Positions 17,488-25,115 are shown, numbered from the stretch's first letter. The stretch: DNA of 64,000 nt from Caldilineaceae bacterium (GCA_022824025.1 JAJEBF010000061.1:1-64000); one strand, 5' to 3'. Made by a program: numbers and translations. Notes: generated by a model from the letters alone, not told the origin.

Positions 17488-17668
17488 CCTCGAATCCCCC
17501 CACTTTCCACTCAAACCCCGCTTCCAAGCGGACATAGCGGACATTCTTCCCAGCAATTTCATGAAAATGCCCCCCAACGCCCCAAACCCAAACGGCTAGG
17601 ATCGTCGATCTTGCCAGCCGAAAACGGCCAGCAGGGGAGCCCCGATTCACTCTCTAGAATCATCTCAA

Positions 17669-18247
17669 GTGGAACCCCTCGTACACAGCGCGCAAAGGAC
17701 CCAGCCGGCAATTCTGACCCAACCGATTCTGAAGCACGAAACCAATGCCGTCACAGCGGCCGCGATAGAAGTGCATCGTGCGCTCGGCCCCGGCTTCCTC
17801 CCCAATGTATATCAGGAAGCCATGCAAATCGAGCTGAAGGCACGCAGCATTCCCTTCGATGTCGAAAAGACAGTCGACATCAAATACAAAGGGCAACGCC
17901 TTACCTGCACATACGTTGCCGACCTCATTTGCTTTGGGGAGATTATCATTGTGCTGAAAGTGCTCAATCTGCTCACCGGCAAACACGACGCCCAGCTCCT
18001 CAACTATCTTAAGGCATCCGGCCTCCAGGTCGGCCTGTTCTTCAACTTCGGCAGCCACGGCAAACTGGAACGAAAACGCCTCGTCAGGGAGCGTCCCCAA
18101 TCCAGTCCGAAAAGATCACCCACGCCCCTCGACCCCCAGCCCGCCCAACGGCCTGTGCCCGCCAGTTCACCAGGAACCGCCAACCAAAGACTGACCCTCC
18201 GCCCCGGTGCAGAGGTTCCAGCCTGCTTGACAGTCCAATCTGAATGA
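17669..18247 (+). CDS. GxxExxY-family protein with substituted key residues
   Basis: The 192-residue frame matches the GxxExxY family over residues 22-150: AAAIEVHRALGPGFLPNVYQ, then an IPFDVEKTVDIKYKGQRLTC segment, YVADLICFGEIIIVLKVLNL, HDAQLLNYLKASGLQVGLFF and NFGSHGKLERKR. In the usual sequence the name-giving motif reads GxLExxY and the nuclease-like strand ends VELKA. Here the first Glu is replaced (GFLPNVY) and the second strand reads IIVLKVL without Glu. The GTG start has no evident ribosome site and the last 40 residues are unrelated. It is probably an inactive or decaying member; a degraded relative lies at 18785. Confidence 0.65.
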   Translation: MEPLVHSAQRTQPAILTQPILKHETNAVTAAAIEVHRALGPGFLPNVYQEAMQIELKARSIPFDVEKTVDIKYKGQRLTCTYVADLICFGEIIIVLKVLNLLTGKHDAQLLNYLKASGLQVGLFFNFGSHGKLERKRLVRERPQSSPKRSPTPLDPQPAQRPVPASSPGTANQRLTLRPGAEVPACLTVQSE

Positions 18248-18255
18248 GGTACTTT
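18227..18255 (+). promoter_or_regulatory. Promoter of microprotein cassette 1
   Basis: TTGACA-N17-TACTTT, nearly identical to the promoters at 22320 and 22986 including most of the spacer (CAATCTGAATGAGG versus CGATCTGAATACGG). Short inverted arms AGGT/ACCT flank the -10 box. Confidence 0.75.
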
Positions 18256-18288
18256 TAACCTGAAAATGATGCAAACCAGGGATAGCCA

Positions 18289-18555
18289 ATGACACAAGTT
18301 CAGACGGAAAACGAACGTCTTTCTCGTTTGGAAGGCGCATACGAACATCTTGCTACAAAAGCGGACGTCGAAAGAGCTCGTGCCGATGTAGAACGAGTCC
18401 GTACCGACGTCGAGCGGGTTCGGACCGACGTCGAGCGGGTTCGCTCCGACGTCGAGCAAGTTCGCTCCGAATTGAAGGGGATGAAGTGGATTATCGGTGT
18501 CGGCATTGCAGCGGCCGGCGCGATCGGTCCGATAGTGACAAGAATCCTTAGCTGA
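18289..18555 (+). CDS. Heptad-repeat membrane microprotein, copy 1 (five heptads)
   Basis: The 88-residue protein has three parts: a conserved start MTQVQTENERLSRLEGAYEH, five seven-residue repeats (VERARAD, VERVRTD, VERVRTD, VERVRSD, VEQVRSE), and a C-terminal hydrophobic helix MKWIIGVGIAAAGAIGPIVT. This predicts a coiled-coil rod anchored by a C-terminal membrane span. Paralogues at 22382 and 23048 are nearly identical outside the repeat and have two and three heptads. The cassette promoter lies 34 bases upstream. Similar short coiled-coil/tail-anchor proteins are common in bacteria, without known function. What follows here is not pheS, unlike the other copies. Confidence 0.85.
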   Translation: MTQVQTENERLSRLEGAYEHLATKADVERARADVERVRTDVERVRTDVERVRSDVEQVRSELKGMKWIIGVGIAAAGAIGPIVTRILS

Positions 18556-18635
18556 TCAACGAAGACCTGCAGCCCTCTGAAGGCCTCGCGATCCCATCAA
18601 CGATTCCCGACTTCAGTCCGCCGAAACACGATCTG

Positions 18636-18751
18636 GACGCCCTCCTCGTCCTGCTCCACCACGCGGCCAACACGGACAACACGGACAACCCCCCCCGATT
18701 CCTCCCAGATCCGGCCCCAAAAAACGCAGTCAAGCGGACAAAGCGGACATT
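18636..18751 (+). pseudogene. Remnant of the HTH-gene end with the GCGGACAAAGCGGACAT motif
   Basis: LDALLVLLHHAANTDNTDN resembles LRTLLALLKRMDNMDK at the end of the protein at 12779, in GC-rich DNA with no start or intact frame. The motif GCGGACAAAGCGGACATT follows at 18734, as after the other two remnants. Confidence 0.5.
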
Positions 18752-18784
18752 TCGATAAAAAATAGACAGAAGCCCTGCCGCCCG

Positions 18785-19011
18785 TGCGCAAAGGACCCAA
18801 CCGGCAATAGTACGCATCCCCGGTGTGTTTCGGGCAGATCATCGTCGAGCCAGTGGCGCACAACCAACTCCGCGGCAAGAAGGTCGCCTGCCTTCTCAGC
18901 TGTTTGATAGCCGCCGCCCTCCAGATCGCCCTGAACTTTAGCTTCGCCAGCCGCGGCAAACTGGAACGCAACCGCCTCGCCAGGGATCATCCCCAATCCC
19001 ACACGCAGTGA
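18785..19011 (+). pseudogene. Decayed GxxExxY-family gene
   Basis: Both ends match the gene at 17669: CGCAAAGGACCCA-CCGGCAAT at the start, and a 3' part GGCAAACTGGAACG-AA-CGCCTCG encoding ASRGKLERNRLA versus GSHGKLERKRLV. The middle, coding for the N-terminal half, is deleted, and frameshifts disrupt the rest. The HTH remnant before it and this remnant repeat the order found at 17313-18247. Confidence 0.65.
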
Positions 19012-19471
19012 TCACCGACACACTGAAGTTCTCCCTCTTTGGGACGCCCTGTACCCCTCCGCCTGAAACCCTCTTCCGATAAGCAATGCCAAAGTGCTTC
19101 ACGCGTCGCTTCGTGGCCTACAAGAGCCATCCTTCGCACCCCTTCGCGTGACTTCGCAGACAGTAAGACTTCCTCCGCGCCCCTCCGTGAATGAATCAGG
19201 TTCCGCCCGCAAACACCCCGGCTCAGAAACCGCTGGTGTTTCTCACTCCTCACTTCTCATCCCTCTCCTCGCAAACACGCTTTCCGCTGCACACAATATT
19301 GGTAACATTGTAGAGTCCTGGGGTATATTGGAAGTCTGTACGACAGAGCGGCTGTCGCCGAAACGAATCCGAGGCCCAATCCCCACGGCCCCATTGCTCC
19401 GCTTCGCAAGAAATCCATCTGCCACCCTGAGAGCAGTCGGCGACCGTCAACCTTCCAGCTAAGGCAAAACC
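19012..19471. other. Intergenic, no supported gene
   Basis: The only notable sites are ACACAATATTGGTA at 19291-19304, shared exactly with 14165-14178, and a nearby TATATT at 19325. A weak promoter for the protease gene could lie here, but no well-spaced -35 was found. Open frames on both strands have no protein-like pattern. Confidence 0.5.
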
Positions 19472-22252
19472 ATGACCACCGTTTCTCAGCGAATCTATGC
19501 GATCCTGCTGGCTTCCCTCCTGGCTGTCACCGCCTTCCTCACCGGCCCCGGCCCGGCCCTGGCCCAGCAGGACGCAACGCTCCCCGCCCCGCAGCTGACC
19601 GCCCAGGCCTCAGACCGCACTGTCGAGCTGACCTGGACTGAAGTCGCCGGCGCCGCACGCTACGAACTCTGGTCATGGTGGGACGCCGGCGCCGGCTGGC
19701 AACAGATCGGCGGCGACAACCTCACCGGAACCGCCTACACCCATTCCAGCCTCGTCGCCGGCATCACCTACTTCTACCAGATCCGCGCCGTCGACGCCGA
19801 CGACGAAGCCGGCGCCTGGTCCAACGAGATCTCCGCCGCGACGCCCCCAGCCCTCGACGCGCCAACATTGACCGCCCAGGCCGCCGCCGCCGCCGTCGAA
19901 CTGACCTGGACAGCAGTGGACACCGCCGAACGCTATATTCTCTGGTCCTGGTGGGATGTCGATACCGGCTGGCAGCAGCTCGGCGGCGACAACCTCACCG
20001 CGACCAGCTACACACACGACAATCTCACAGCCGGCACGACCTACTTCTATCAGATCCGCGCCGTGAACGCGGCCGGCGAGCTCAGCCCGCTGTCACAGCA
20101 GGTCTCCGCCACCGCCGCGGAAGCGCAGCAGGCAACCTCCACCCCGACCCCATCCGCCACGCCGACCATGACCCCCGGCCTGACGGAAACGCCCACCCCC
20201 ACCCCGGACCCGCTGCACACGGCCACGCCAACCTCTACCCCGGGCGCAACCCTGTCGCCAACGCCCACACCGACTGCAACGCCCTCCGCCACCACCACTG
20301 CCACCGCTACACCCACCGTCGAAGCCCAAGCGCTGACCGCGCCCACCCTCACCGCGCAGGACACCGGCGGCGCAGTCGAATTGAGCTGGACCGCAGTCGC
20401 CGGCGCCGTCCGCTATGAGCTCTTTTACTGGACCAGCGCCGAAGGCTGGCAGCAGCTCGGCGGCGACAACCTCACCGCGACTTCCTACACGCACTCCGGG
20501 CCCGAAGTCGGCACAACCTACTACTACACCGTGCGCGGCGTGAACGCGGCCGGCCAGGGCGGCCCCTGGGCAGAAAACGTGCCCGTGACCGTCTCCGCAG
20601 CCCAGGGCGCAACAGCCACCCCAACGGCCACCGCAGATACCGCCCTGACCGCGACGCCCACGCCAACCTCAACCGCAGATGCCTCCCTGACAGCAACGCC
20701 GACGCCAACCGCCACACCCATGTCTCTCTCCGCGCCGACCCTTTCCGTGAGCCTGACCGAGGACACAGTCGAGTTGAGCTGGGACGCTGTCGCCGGAGCC
20801 GTCCGTTACGTGCTCTGGACCCATACCGCCTACAGCGGCATCCAGCGGCTCGATGATGGCAACCTCACCGCCACATCCTTTACCCACGAAGGCGTGGAGG
20901 CCGGCACAACCTATCACTACACCCTGCGCGCCGTCAGCAGCACGGACAACGTCAGCCCGTGGTCGCCCTGGGTCCCTGCCACACTCCCCGGCCCGCTCAC
21001 TCTGACCCCCGCCCAAATCTACGCCAAAGTTGCGCCGGCCATCGCCTACATCGAAGCCGGACCCGGCTCCGGCAGCGGCTTCCTGATTGAAGGCGGGTAT
21101 CTCGTCACCGCCGCCCATGTGGTCTGGCCGGAAAATGTCGTGCGCGTCGTCTTCCCCGACGGAACAGAATTTGAAAACGTGCCCGTCCAAAGATTGGATC
21201 TGATTGCGGACGTGGCCGTGCTTGGCCCCTTCAATGTCTCCATCGAACCCGTTACAATGATCGACGGCGAGAGCATTCCCATCGGCTCTCGCGTCCACCT
21301 CATCGGCTACCCCGGCGAGTATGAGCTCTTCCCCGAACCGACCATCACAGGCGGCCTCCTTTCCCGCCTGCGCCAGTGGGAGGCCGGCCCCCTCACCTTG
21401 ATTCAGACCGACTCTACAATATTTTTTGGACAGAGCGGCGGCGCGCTTGTCTCCGATACCGGTGATGTGATCGGCATCAGCAACTTCAAGGTCTATGACG
21501 AATTCGGCCTCGTCGTCTCCTCCACCGACATTATGCCCCGCATCCAGCAGCTCATTGCCGGCCAGGACCCTGCCGGCCTCGGCGACCGCCTGCCGCCCCC
21601 GCCAGGAGGCGCTCTCCGTCATAGCCTGACTCTTGACAACTTTTGGGACGACCAGGCCTATATCATCCATGCGCCGCCCCGCACCGAATTCGGGTTCAGT
21701 CTGCTCGGAACCAACGATAGCGTGGTCTCGATCTACGACTTCCTCGGAATCCATGGCGAGGTCTTTGACACCTTCGAAATCACAGGCTTTGAGTATGGCG
21801 CTTTTGTCTTCGGCAGGGGGACGCCCAATTTCCTCATCATAAGACAGAAGGCCACAACGCCCGGCAACTTCGTCATCGCCGCCAACCACAATCTCGTTCC
21901 CATCAATGACCCGGACTCAGGCAAGACCATCCAGGTGGGCCAGTCCATCCATGGAAACATGGACTATCCGTCAGACGCCGACTACTTCATCCTCAACCTG
22001 CAACGAGGACAGACGGTCGAAATTCTCGCGCAATCTCTCCTGAGAGACATGTTCCTCACCCTTAGCATCGGGGGAAGCCCCAGCCCCGCTGCCACCGTCA
22101 GTAGAGACGACGGCGCCGGCCTGCTCCTGCGCGACTCTCGGATGGTTATCCGCGCCCCCGTCACCGCCAGTTACTACCTGATCGTCCAAACCTTCGAGCC
22201 CGAACCGGCGGGCGGCTACATTCTCACCGTGAATCCTTACTCCATCGACTGA
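19472..22252 (+). CDS. Secreted FN3-trypsin-PPC protein
   Basis: The 926-residue protein has a signal peptide (1-31, ALAQQ) and two FN3 modules (about 37-215). Two Thr/Pro-rich linkers (TPTPSATPTMTPG, TPTPTSTADASLT) separate a third and a fourth module. A chymotrypsin-fold domain spans about 510-705, with triad H549 (TAAHVV), D580 (LIADVAVL) and S655 (FGQSGGAL), as in trypsin-like/HtrA peptidases but without PDZ. The C-terminus (about 720-926) has two beta-rich pieces; the last (SIHGNMDYPSDADYFILNLQ, then GGYILTVNPY) looks like a bacterial pre-peptidase C-terminal domain. The FN3 modules are near-copies of each other (WQQLGGDNLTATSYTH) and of module 1 at 1866. It is predicted to act outside the cell; substrate unknown. 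Confidence 0.9.
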   Translation: MTTVSQRIYAILLASLLAVTAFLTGPGPALAQQDATLPAPQLTAQASDRTVELTWTEVAGAARYELWSWWDAGAGWQQIGGDNLTGTAYTHSSLVAGITYFYQIRAVDADDEAGAWSNEISAATPPALDAPTLTAQAAAAAVELTWTAVDTAERYILWSWWDVDTGWQQLGGDNLTATSYTHDNLTAGTTYFYQIRAVNAAGELSPLSQQVSATAAEAQQATSTPTPSATPTMTPGLTETPTPTPDPLHTATPTSTPGATLSPTPTPTATPSATTTATATPTVEAQALTAPTLTAQDTGGAVELSWTAVAGAVRYELFYWTSAEGWQQLGGDNLTATSYTHSGPEVGTTYYYTVRGVNAAGQGGPWAENVPVTVSAAQGATATPTATADTALTATPTPTSTADASLTATPTPTATPMSLSAPTLSVSLTEDTVELSWDAVAGAVRYVLWTHTAYSGIQRLDDGNLTATSFTHEGVEAGTTYHYTLRAVSSTDNVSPWSPWVPATLPGPLTLTPAQIYAKVAPAIAYIEAGPGSGSGFLIEGGYLVTAAHVVWPENVVRVVFPDGTEFENVPVQRLDLIADVAVLGPFNVSIEPVTMIDGESIPIGSRVHLIGYPGEYELFPEPTITGGLLSRLRQWEAGPLTLIQTDSTIFFGQSGGALVSDTGDVIGISNFKVYDEFGLVVSSTDIMPRIQQLIAGQDPAGLGDRLPPPPGGALRHSLTLDNFWDDQAYIIHAPPRTEFGFSLLGTNDSVVSIYDFLGIHGEVFDTFEITGFEYGAFVFGRGTPNFLIIRQKATTPGNFVIAANHNLVPINDPDSGKTIQVGQSIHGNMDYPSDADYFILNLQRGQTVEILAQSLLRDMFLTLSIGGSPSPAATVSRDDGAGLLLRDSRMVIRAPVTASYYLIVQTFEPEPAGGYILTVNPYSID

Positions 22253-22319
22253 CCTCCCGCGCCTCCCCGCGGACAAAAATGGCCGTTCTCCGCGCCCCTC
22301 CCCTGGGAGTCCCGACAGG

Positions 22320-22348
22320 TTGAAAGACCGATACGAATGCGGTACTTT
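22320..22348 (+). promoter_or_regulatory. Promoter of microprotein cassette 2
   Basis: TTGAAA-N17-TACTTT. One -35 base differs from cassettes 1 and 3. The -10 is flanked by GGT and AACC. Confidence 0.7.
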
Positions 22349-22381
22349 TAACCTACAAAAAGTGCGAATTGGGAGAGGCCC

Positions 22382-22585
22382 ATGACACAAGTTCAAACTG
22401 AAAGCGAACGTCTGTCCCGTTTAGAGGGCGCATATGAACATCTTGCTACGAAAGCAGACGTCGAACGCGTTCGTACCGACGTCGAGCGTGTTCGCTCTGA
22501 ATTGAAAGGGATGAAATGGATTATCGGTGTCGGAATTGCAGCCGCTGGCGCAATCGGCCCGATTGTTACCAGAATTCTTAGCTAA
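22382..22585 (+). CDS. Heptad-repeat membrane microprotein, copy 2 (two heptads)
   Basis: The 67-residue protein is the shortest of the three: MTQVQTESERLSRLEGAYEH, two heptads (VERVRTD, VERVRSE), and MKWIIGVGIAAAGAIGPIVT. GGGAGAGG lies four bases before the ATG. Its stop overlaps the start of the following pheS fragment (TAATG), exactly as in copy 3. It belongs to the first half of a tandem duplication whose second half carries the intact pheS, so it may now be surplus. Confidence 0.8.
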   Translation: MTQVQTESERLSRLEGAYEHLATKADVERVRTDVERVRSELKGMKWIIGVGIAAAGAIGPIVTRILS

Positions 22586-22767
22586 TGACCGAAAACATGC
22601 CGGCGCTTGAAGAGCTACAGACCCGCGCGCAAGAAGAACTGGCCGCCGCCGAAACCGTCGAGGCCACCGAAGCCTGGTTCCGCGACTATCTCGGGCGCAA
22701 CGGCGCCATCACCAATTTCCTGCGCGGCCTGAGCGACCTGCCCCGCGAAGAACGCCCCGCCGCGTAG
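22585..22767 (+). pseudogene. Truncated pheS duplicate (N-terminal 60 residues)
   Basis: The 60-residue frame MTENMPALEELQTRAQEELA... is nearly identical to the first 60 residues of PheS at 23272, up to LPREERPAA, and then stops. Only the N-terminal coiled-coil part of the synthetase subunit is present; all catalytic motifs are missing. At the break the sequence switches to the 3' part of the HTH gene family. The shared string GCCGGCCGCGCC in both parents suggests recombination at short homology. Confidence 0.85.
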
Positions 22768-22926
22768 GCCGCCAGGATCTCATCAACACCATCCGCCACG
22801 GAGGCCGCCCCAAGACAGGCCGGCACGTCCTCTTCGCCCCGTTCAAACGCATGGGAAACATGCGCAAAAAGCCCGTATCAGCCCAATTCCGACCAAAATA
22901 ACGCCTCTGGGCGGACAAAGCGGACA
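22764..22926 (+). pseudogene. HTH-gene end fused behind the pheS fragment
   Basis: GRQDLINTIRHGG and LFAPFKRMGNMRK correspond to GRQELIETIQRQA and LLALLKRMDNMDK of the protein at 12779, with the middle altered and out of frame with the pheS fragment. GCGGACAAAGCGGACAT follows at 22911, the same order as at 17313 and 18636. Confidence 0.7.
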
Positions 22927-22985
22927 TAAATATCAAAAGATCTCACAGCAATTCCCCCTCCCCTATCCCCTGCAGCCCTCACAGG

Positions 22986-23014
22986 TTGACAGACCGATCT
23001 GAATACGGTACTTT
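22986..23014 (+). promoter_or_regulatory. Promoter of microprotein cassette 3 and pheS
   Basis: TTGACA-N17-TACTTT, with perfect inverted arms ACGGTA/TACCGT across the -10. It should drive both the microprotein and pheS. Confidence 0.75.
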
Positions 23015-23047
23015 TACCGTACAAAAAGCGCGAATCGGGAGAGGCCC

Positions 23048-23272
23048 GTGACACAAGTTCAAATTGAAAGCGAACGTCTGTCCCGTTTAGAGGGCGCATA
23101 TGAACATCTTGCTACGAAAGCAGACGTCGAGCGCGTTCGCACCGATGTCGAACGCGTCCGTACCGATGTCGAGCGTGTTCGCTCTGAATTGAAAGGAATG
23201 AAATGGATTATCGGTGTCGGCATTGCAGCCGCTGGCGCAATCGGCCCGATTGTTACCAGAATTCTTAGCTAA
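23048..23272 (+). CDS. Heptad-repeat membrane microprotein, copy 3 (three heptads), coupled to pheS
   Basis: The 74-residue protein has the same conserved start and membrane tail as the other copies, with three heptads (VERVRTD, VERVRTD, VERVRSE). It starts with GTG where copies 1 and 2 have ATG, after GGGAGAGG. Its TAA stop shares a base with the ATG of pheS, so ribosomes can pass directly from one to the other. A role linked to phenylalanyl-tRNA synthetase expression is possible, but the uncoupled copy at 18289 argues that the protein is not specific to it. Confidence 0.85.
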   Translation: MTQVQIESERLSRLEGAYEHLATKADVERVRTDVERVRTDVERVRSELKGMKWIIGVGIAAAGAIGPIVTRILS

Positions 23273-24309
23273 TGACCGAAAACATGCCGGCGCTTGAAGA
23301 ATTACAAACCCGCGCGCAAGAAGAACTGGACGCCGCCGAAACCGTCGAGGCCACCGAAGCCTGGTTCCGCGACTACCTCGGCCGCAACGGCGCCGTCACC
23401 GACTTCCTGCGCGGCCTGAGCGACCTGCCGCGCGCAGAACGCCCCGCCGCCGGCCGCGCCGGCAACGAACTCAAAAAACGGCTTGAAGAGGCCCTCCACA
23501 CACGCCAGGAAGCCATCCGCAACCAGGAGATGGAAGAGACCCTCGCCGCCGAAGGCGTCGACGTCACCCTGCCCGGCCGCAGACCCACCCTCGGAAAGAT
23601 CCATCCCAGCAACCAGACGCTGCGCGAAATCGCCCACATCTTCGGCCAGATGGGCTTCCAGGTCTACGACTCCCCCGAAGTCGAAACCGACGACAACAAC
23701 TTCGGCCTCCTCAACATCCCCGAAGGCCATCCCGCCCGCGACATGTGGGACACCTTCTACACCACAACGCCCGGCGTCATCCTCCGCACACACACCAGCC
23801 CCGGCCAGATCCACGCCATGCGCGAATACTGCCCGGAGCCCATCCGCGTCATCCTGCCCGGCAAATGCTACCGCCACGAAGACGTCAGCGCCCGCTACGA
23901 CATGATGTTCCACCAGGTCGAAGGCCTCGTCGTCGGCCGCAACGTAACCTTCAGCGACCTCAAAGGAACGCTCGTCAACTTCGCCAATCAGATGTTCGGC
24001 GAAGGCCGCCCGCTCCGCTTCCGCAAAAGCTACTTCCCCTTCACCGAGCCCAGCGTCGAAGTCGACGCCGGCTGCGTCCTCTGTGGCGGCCGGGGCTGCC
24101 GCGTCTGCAAACACACCGGCTGGCTTGAAATCCTCGGCGCCGGCATGGTCCACCCCATCGTCCTCCAAAACGGCGGCTACGACCCCGCTGTCTTCAGCGG
24201 CTTCGCCTTCGGCATGGGCCCCGAACGCATCGCCATGCTCAAATACGGCATCGACGACATCCGCTACTTCTTCACCAACGACGTCCGCTTCCTCGAACGC
24301 GTAGGCTAG
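23272..24309 (+). CDS. pheS: Phenylalanyl-tRNA synthetase alpha subunit
   Basis: The 345-residue protein is the catalytic alpha subunit that charges tRNA-Phe in the cytoplasm as part of an alpha2-beta2 enzyme. The N-terminal helical arm is residues 1-85. The class-II core follows: motif 1 region LREIAHIFGQMGFQVYDSPE, VETDDNNFGLLNIPEGHPAR, LRTHTSPGQIHAMRE, motif 2 GKCYRHEDVSARYDMMFHQV, and motif 3 GFAFGMGPERIAMLKYGID. Residues 267-280 carry CVLCGGRGCRVCK, a Cys-rich insertion known in a subset of PheS proteins. Length is normal. pheT is not downstream, which is unusual because the two subunits are commonly adjacent; it must be elsewhere. Confidence 0.95.
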   Translation: MTENMPALEELQTRAQEELDAAETVEATEAWFRDYLGRNGAVTDFLRGLSDLPRAERPAAGRAGNELKKRLEEALHTRQEAIRNQEMEETLAAEGVDVTLPGRRPTLGKIHPSNQTLREIAHIFGQMGFQVYDSPEVETDDNNFGLLNIPEGHPARDMWDTFYTTTPGVILRTHTSPGQIHAMREYCPEPIRVILPGKCYRHEDVSARYDMMFHQVEGLVVGRNVTFSDLKGTLVNFANQMFGEGRPLRFRKSYFPFTEPSVEVDAGCVLCGGRGCRVCKHTGWLEILGAGMVHPIVLQNGGYDPAVFSGFAFGMGPERIAMLKYGIDDIRYFFTNDVRFLERVG

Positions 24310-24329
24310 GTCAACACCTGTCCCCTGCC

Positions 24330-25115
24330 CTACTCGTCCAGGGCCTTCCGCATACTCTCGCCTTCCTTCTGCCACCATCCGTGCAGGATCGAGATATCCG
24401 TGCCGATGCAGAAATGCCGCGCGCCCATGTCCAGATAGCGCTTCGCATCGTCCGCGGTCCCAATCTCAATCCGCGGATGCACACCTGCCGTCAGACAGCC
24501 CTCGATCACCCGCTTCGACGCCGCCTGCACCTCCGGATCATTCCGTGCTCCGGGCCTGCCAATACTCATCGAAAAGTCGGACGGCCCCCACTGCAGCATC
24601 TCCACCCCGTCCACAGCCAGAATCCCATCCAGCTCATCCAGCGCCGGCTTCTTCTCCAGCATCAGCGCCACCACAATCTCGTCCAGCGCCTGCACATATG
24701 CCTCATTGCCCCCGTACCCCATGTACGAAAACCGCCGCGTCGCCACCCCGAAGGTGCCGCCCGCGTGCGGCGTATCCGCCCGTACATAGCTCACACAGTC
24801 CGCCGCGCCCGCCGCCGAACGCACGTCCGAAAACAGCACGCTGTTGAACCCGGACCCCACCGCCCGCTGCGCAACAAACTCGTTGTTCGCCCAGTCGATC
24901 TTGATCATCGAGCCCAGGCCGTGCAGTTCGGCTGCCCGGCAAATGTTGTCCAAATCGTGCAGCGTATACGTTCCATACTCCGCCACAAACTCCACATAAT
25001 CGTACAGCCCCGTATGACCCAGCGCCTCCACCACGTTCGGCCACACGCTGTGTATGTGCGTTGCCAGCGTCGGTTTTCCATCATCGAGCAACTTGCGAAT
25101 CGGATTCGCGCGCAT
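24330..25115 (-). CDS. HpcH/HpaI-family aldolase
   Basis: The 261-residue protein has the HpcH/HpaI TIM-barrel pattern: MRANPIRKLLDDGKPTLATH, YDYVEFVAEYGTYTLHDLDN (early acidic strand), SMIKIDWANNEFVAQRAVGS, GFNSVLFSDVRSA, VALMLEKKPALDELDGILAV, then VEMLQWGPSDFSMSIGRPGA with GPSDxSxxxG, which ends the active site. Family members cleave or form 2-keto-3-deoxy acids with a divalent metal bound by Glu and Asp. GGAGAAAT precedes the ATG. It converges with pheS, 20 bases apart, without a clear terminator. The exact substrate cannot be told. Confidence 0.85.
   Translation of the reverse strand: MRANPIRKLLDDGKPTLATHIHSVWPNVVEALGHTGLYDYVEFVAEYGTYTLHDLDNICRAAELHGLGSMIKIDWANNEFVAQRAVGSGFNSVLFSDVRSAAGAADCVSYVRADTPHAGGTFGVATRRFSYMGYGGNEAYVQALDEIVVALMLEKKPALDELDGILAVDGVEMLQWGPSDFSMSIGRPGARNDPEVQAASKRVIEGCLTAGVHPRIEIGTADDAKRYLDMGARHFCIGTDISILHGWWQKEGESMRKALDE

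Noticed and set aside
20669..21889. 406-codon antisense frame over the secreted protease
   Set aside because: Shadow of GC-rich coding sequence; the sense frame holds the catalytic triad.
23302..24378. Long antisense frame over pheS
   Set aside because: It mirrors pheS codon bias and has a low-complexity Ala/Val/Glu composition. PheS itself is unambiguous.
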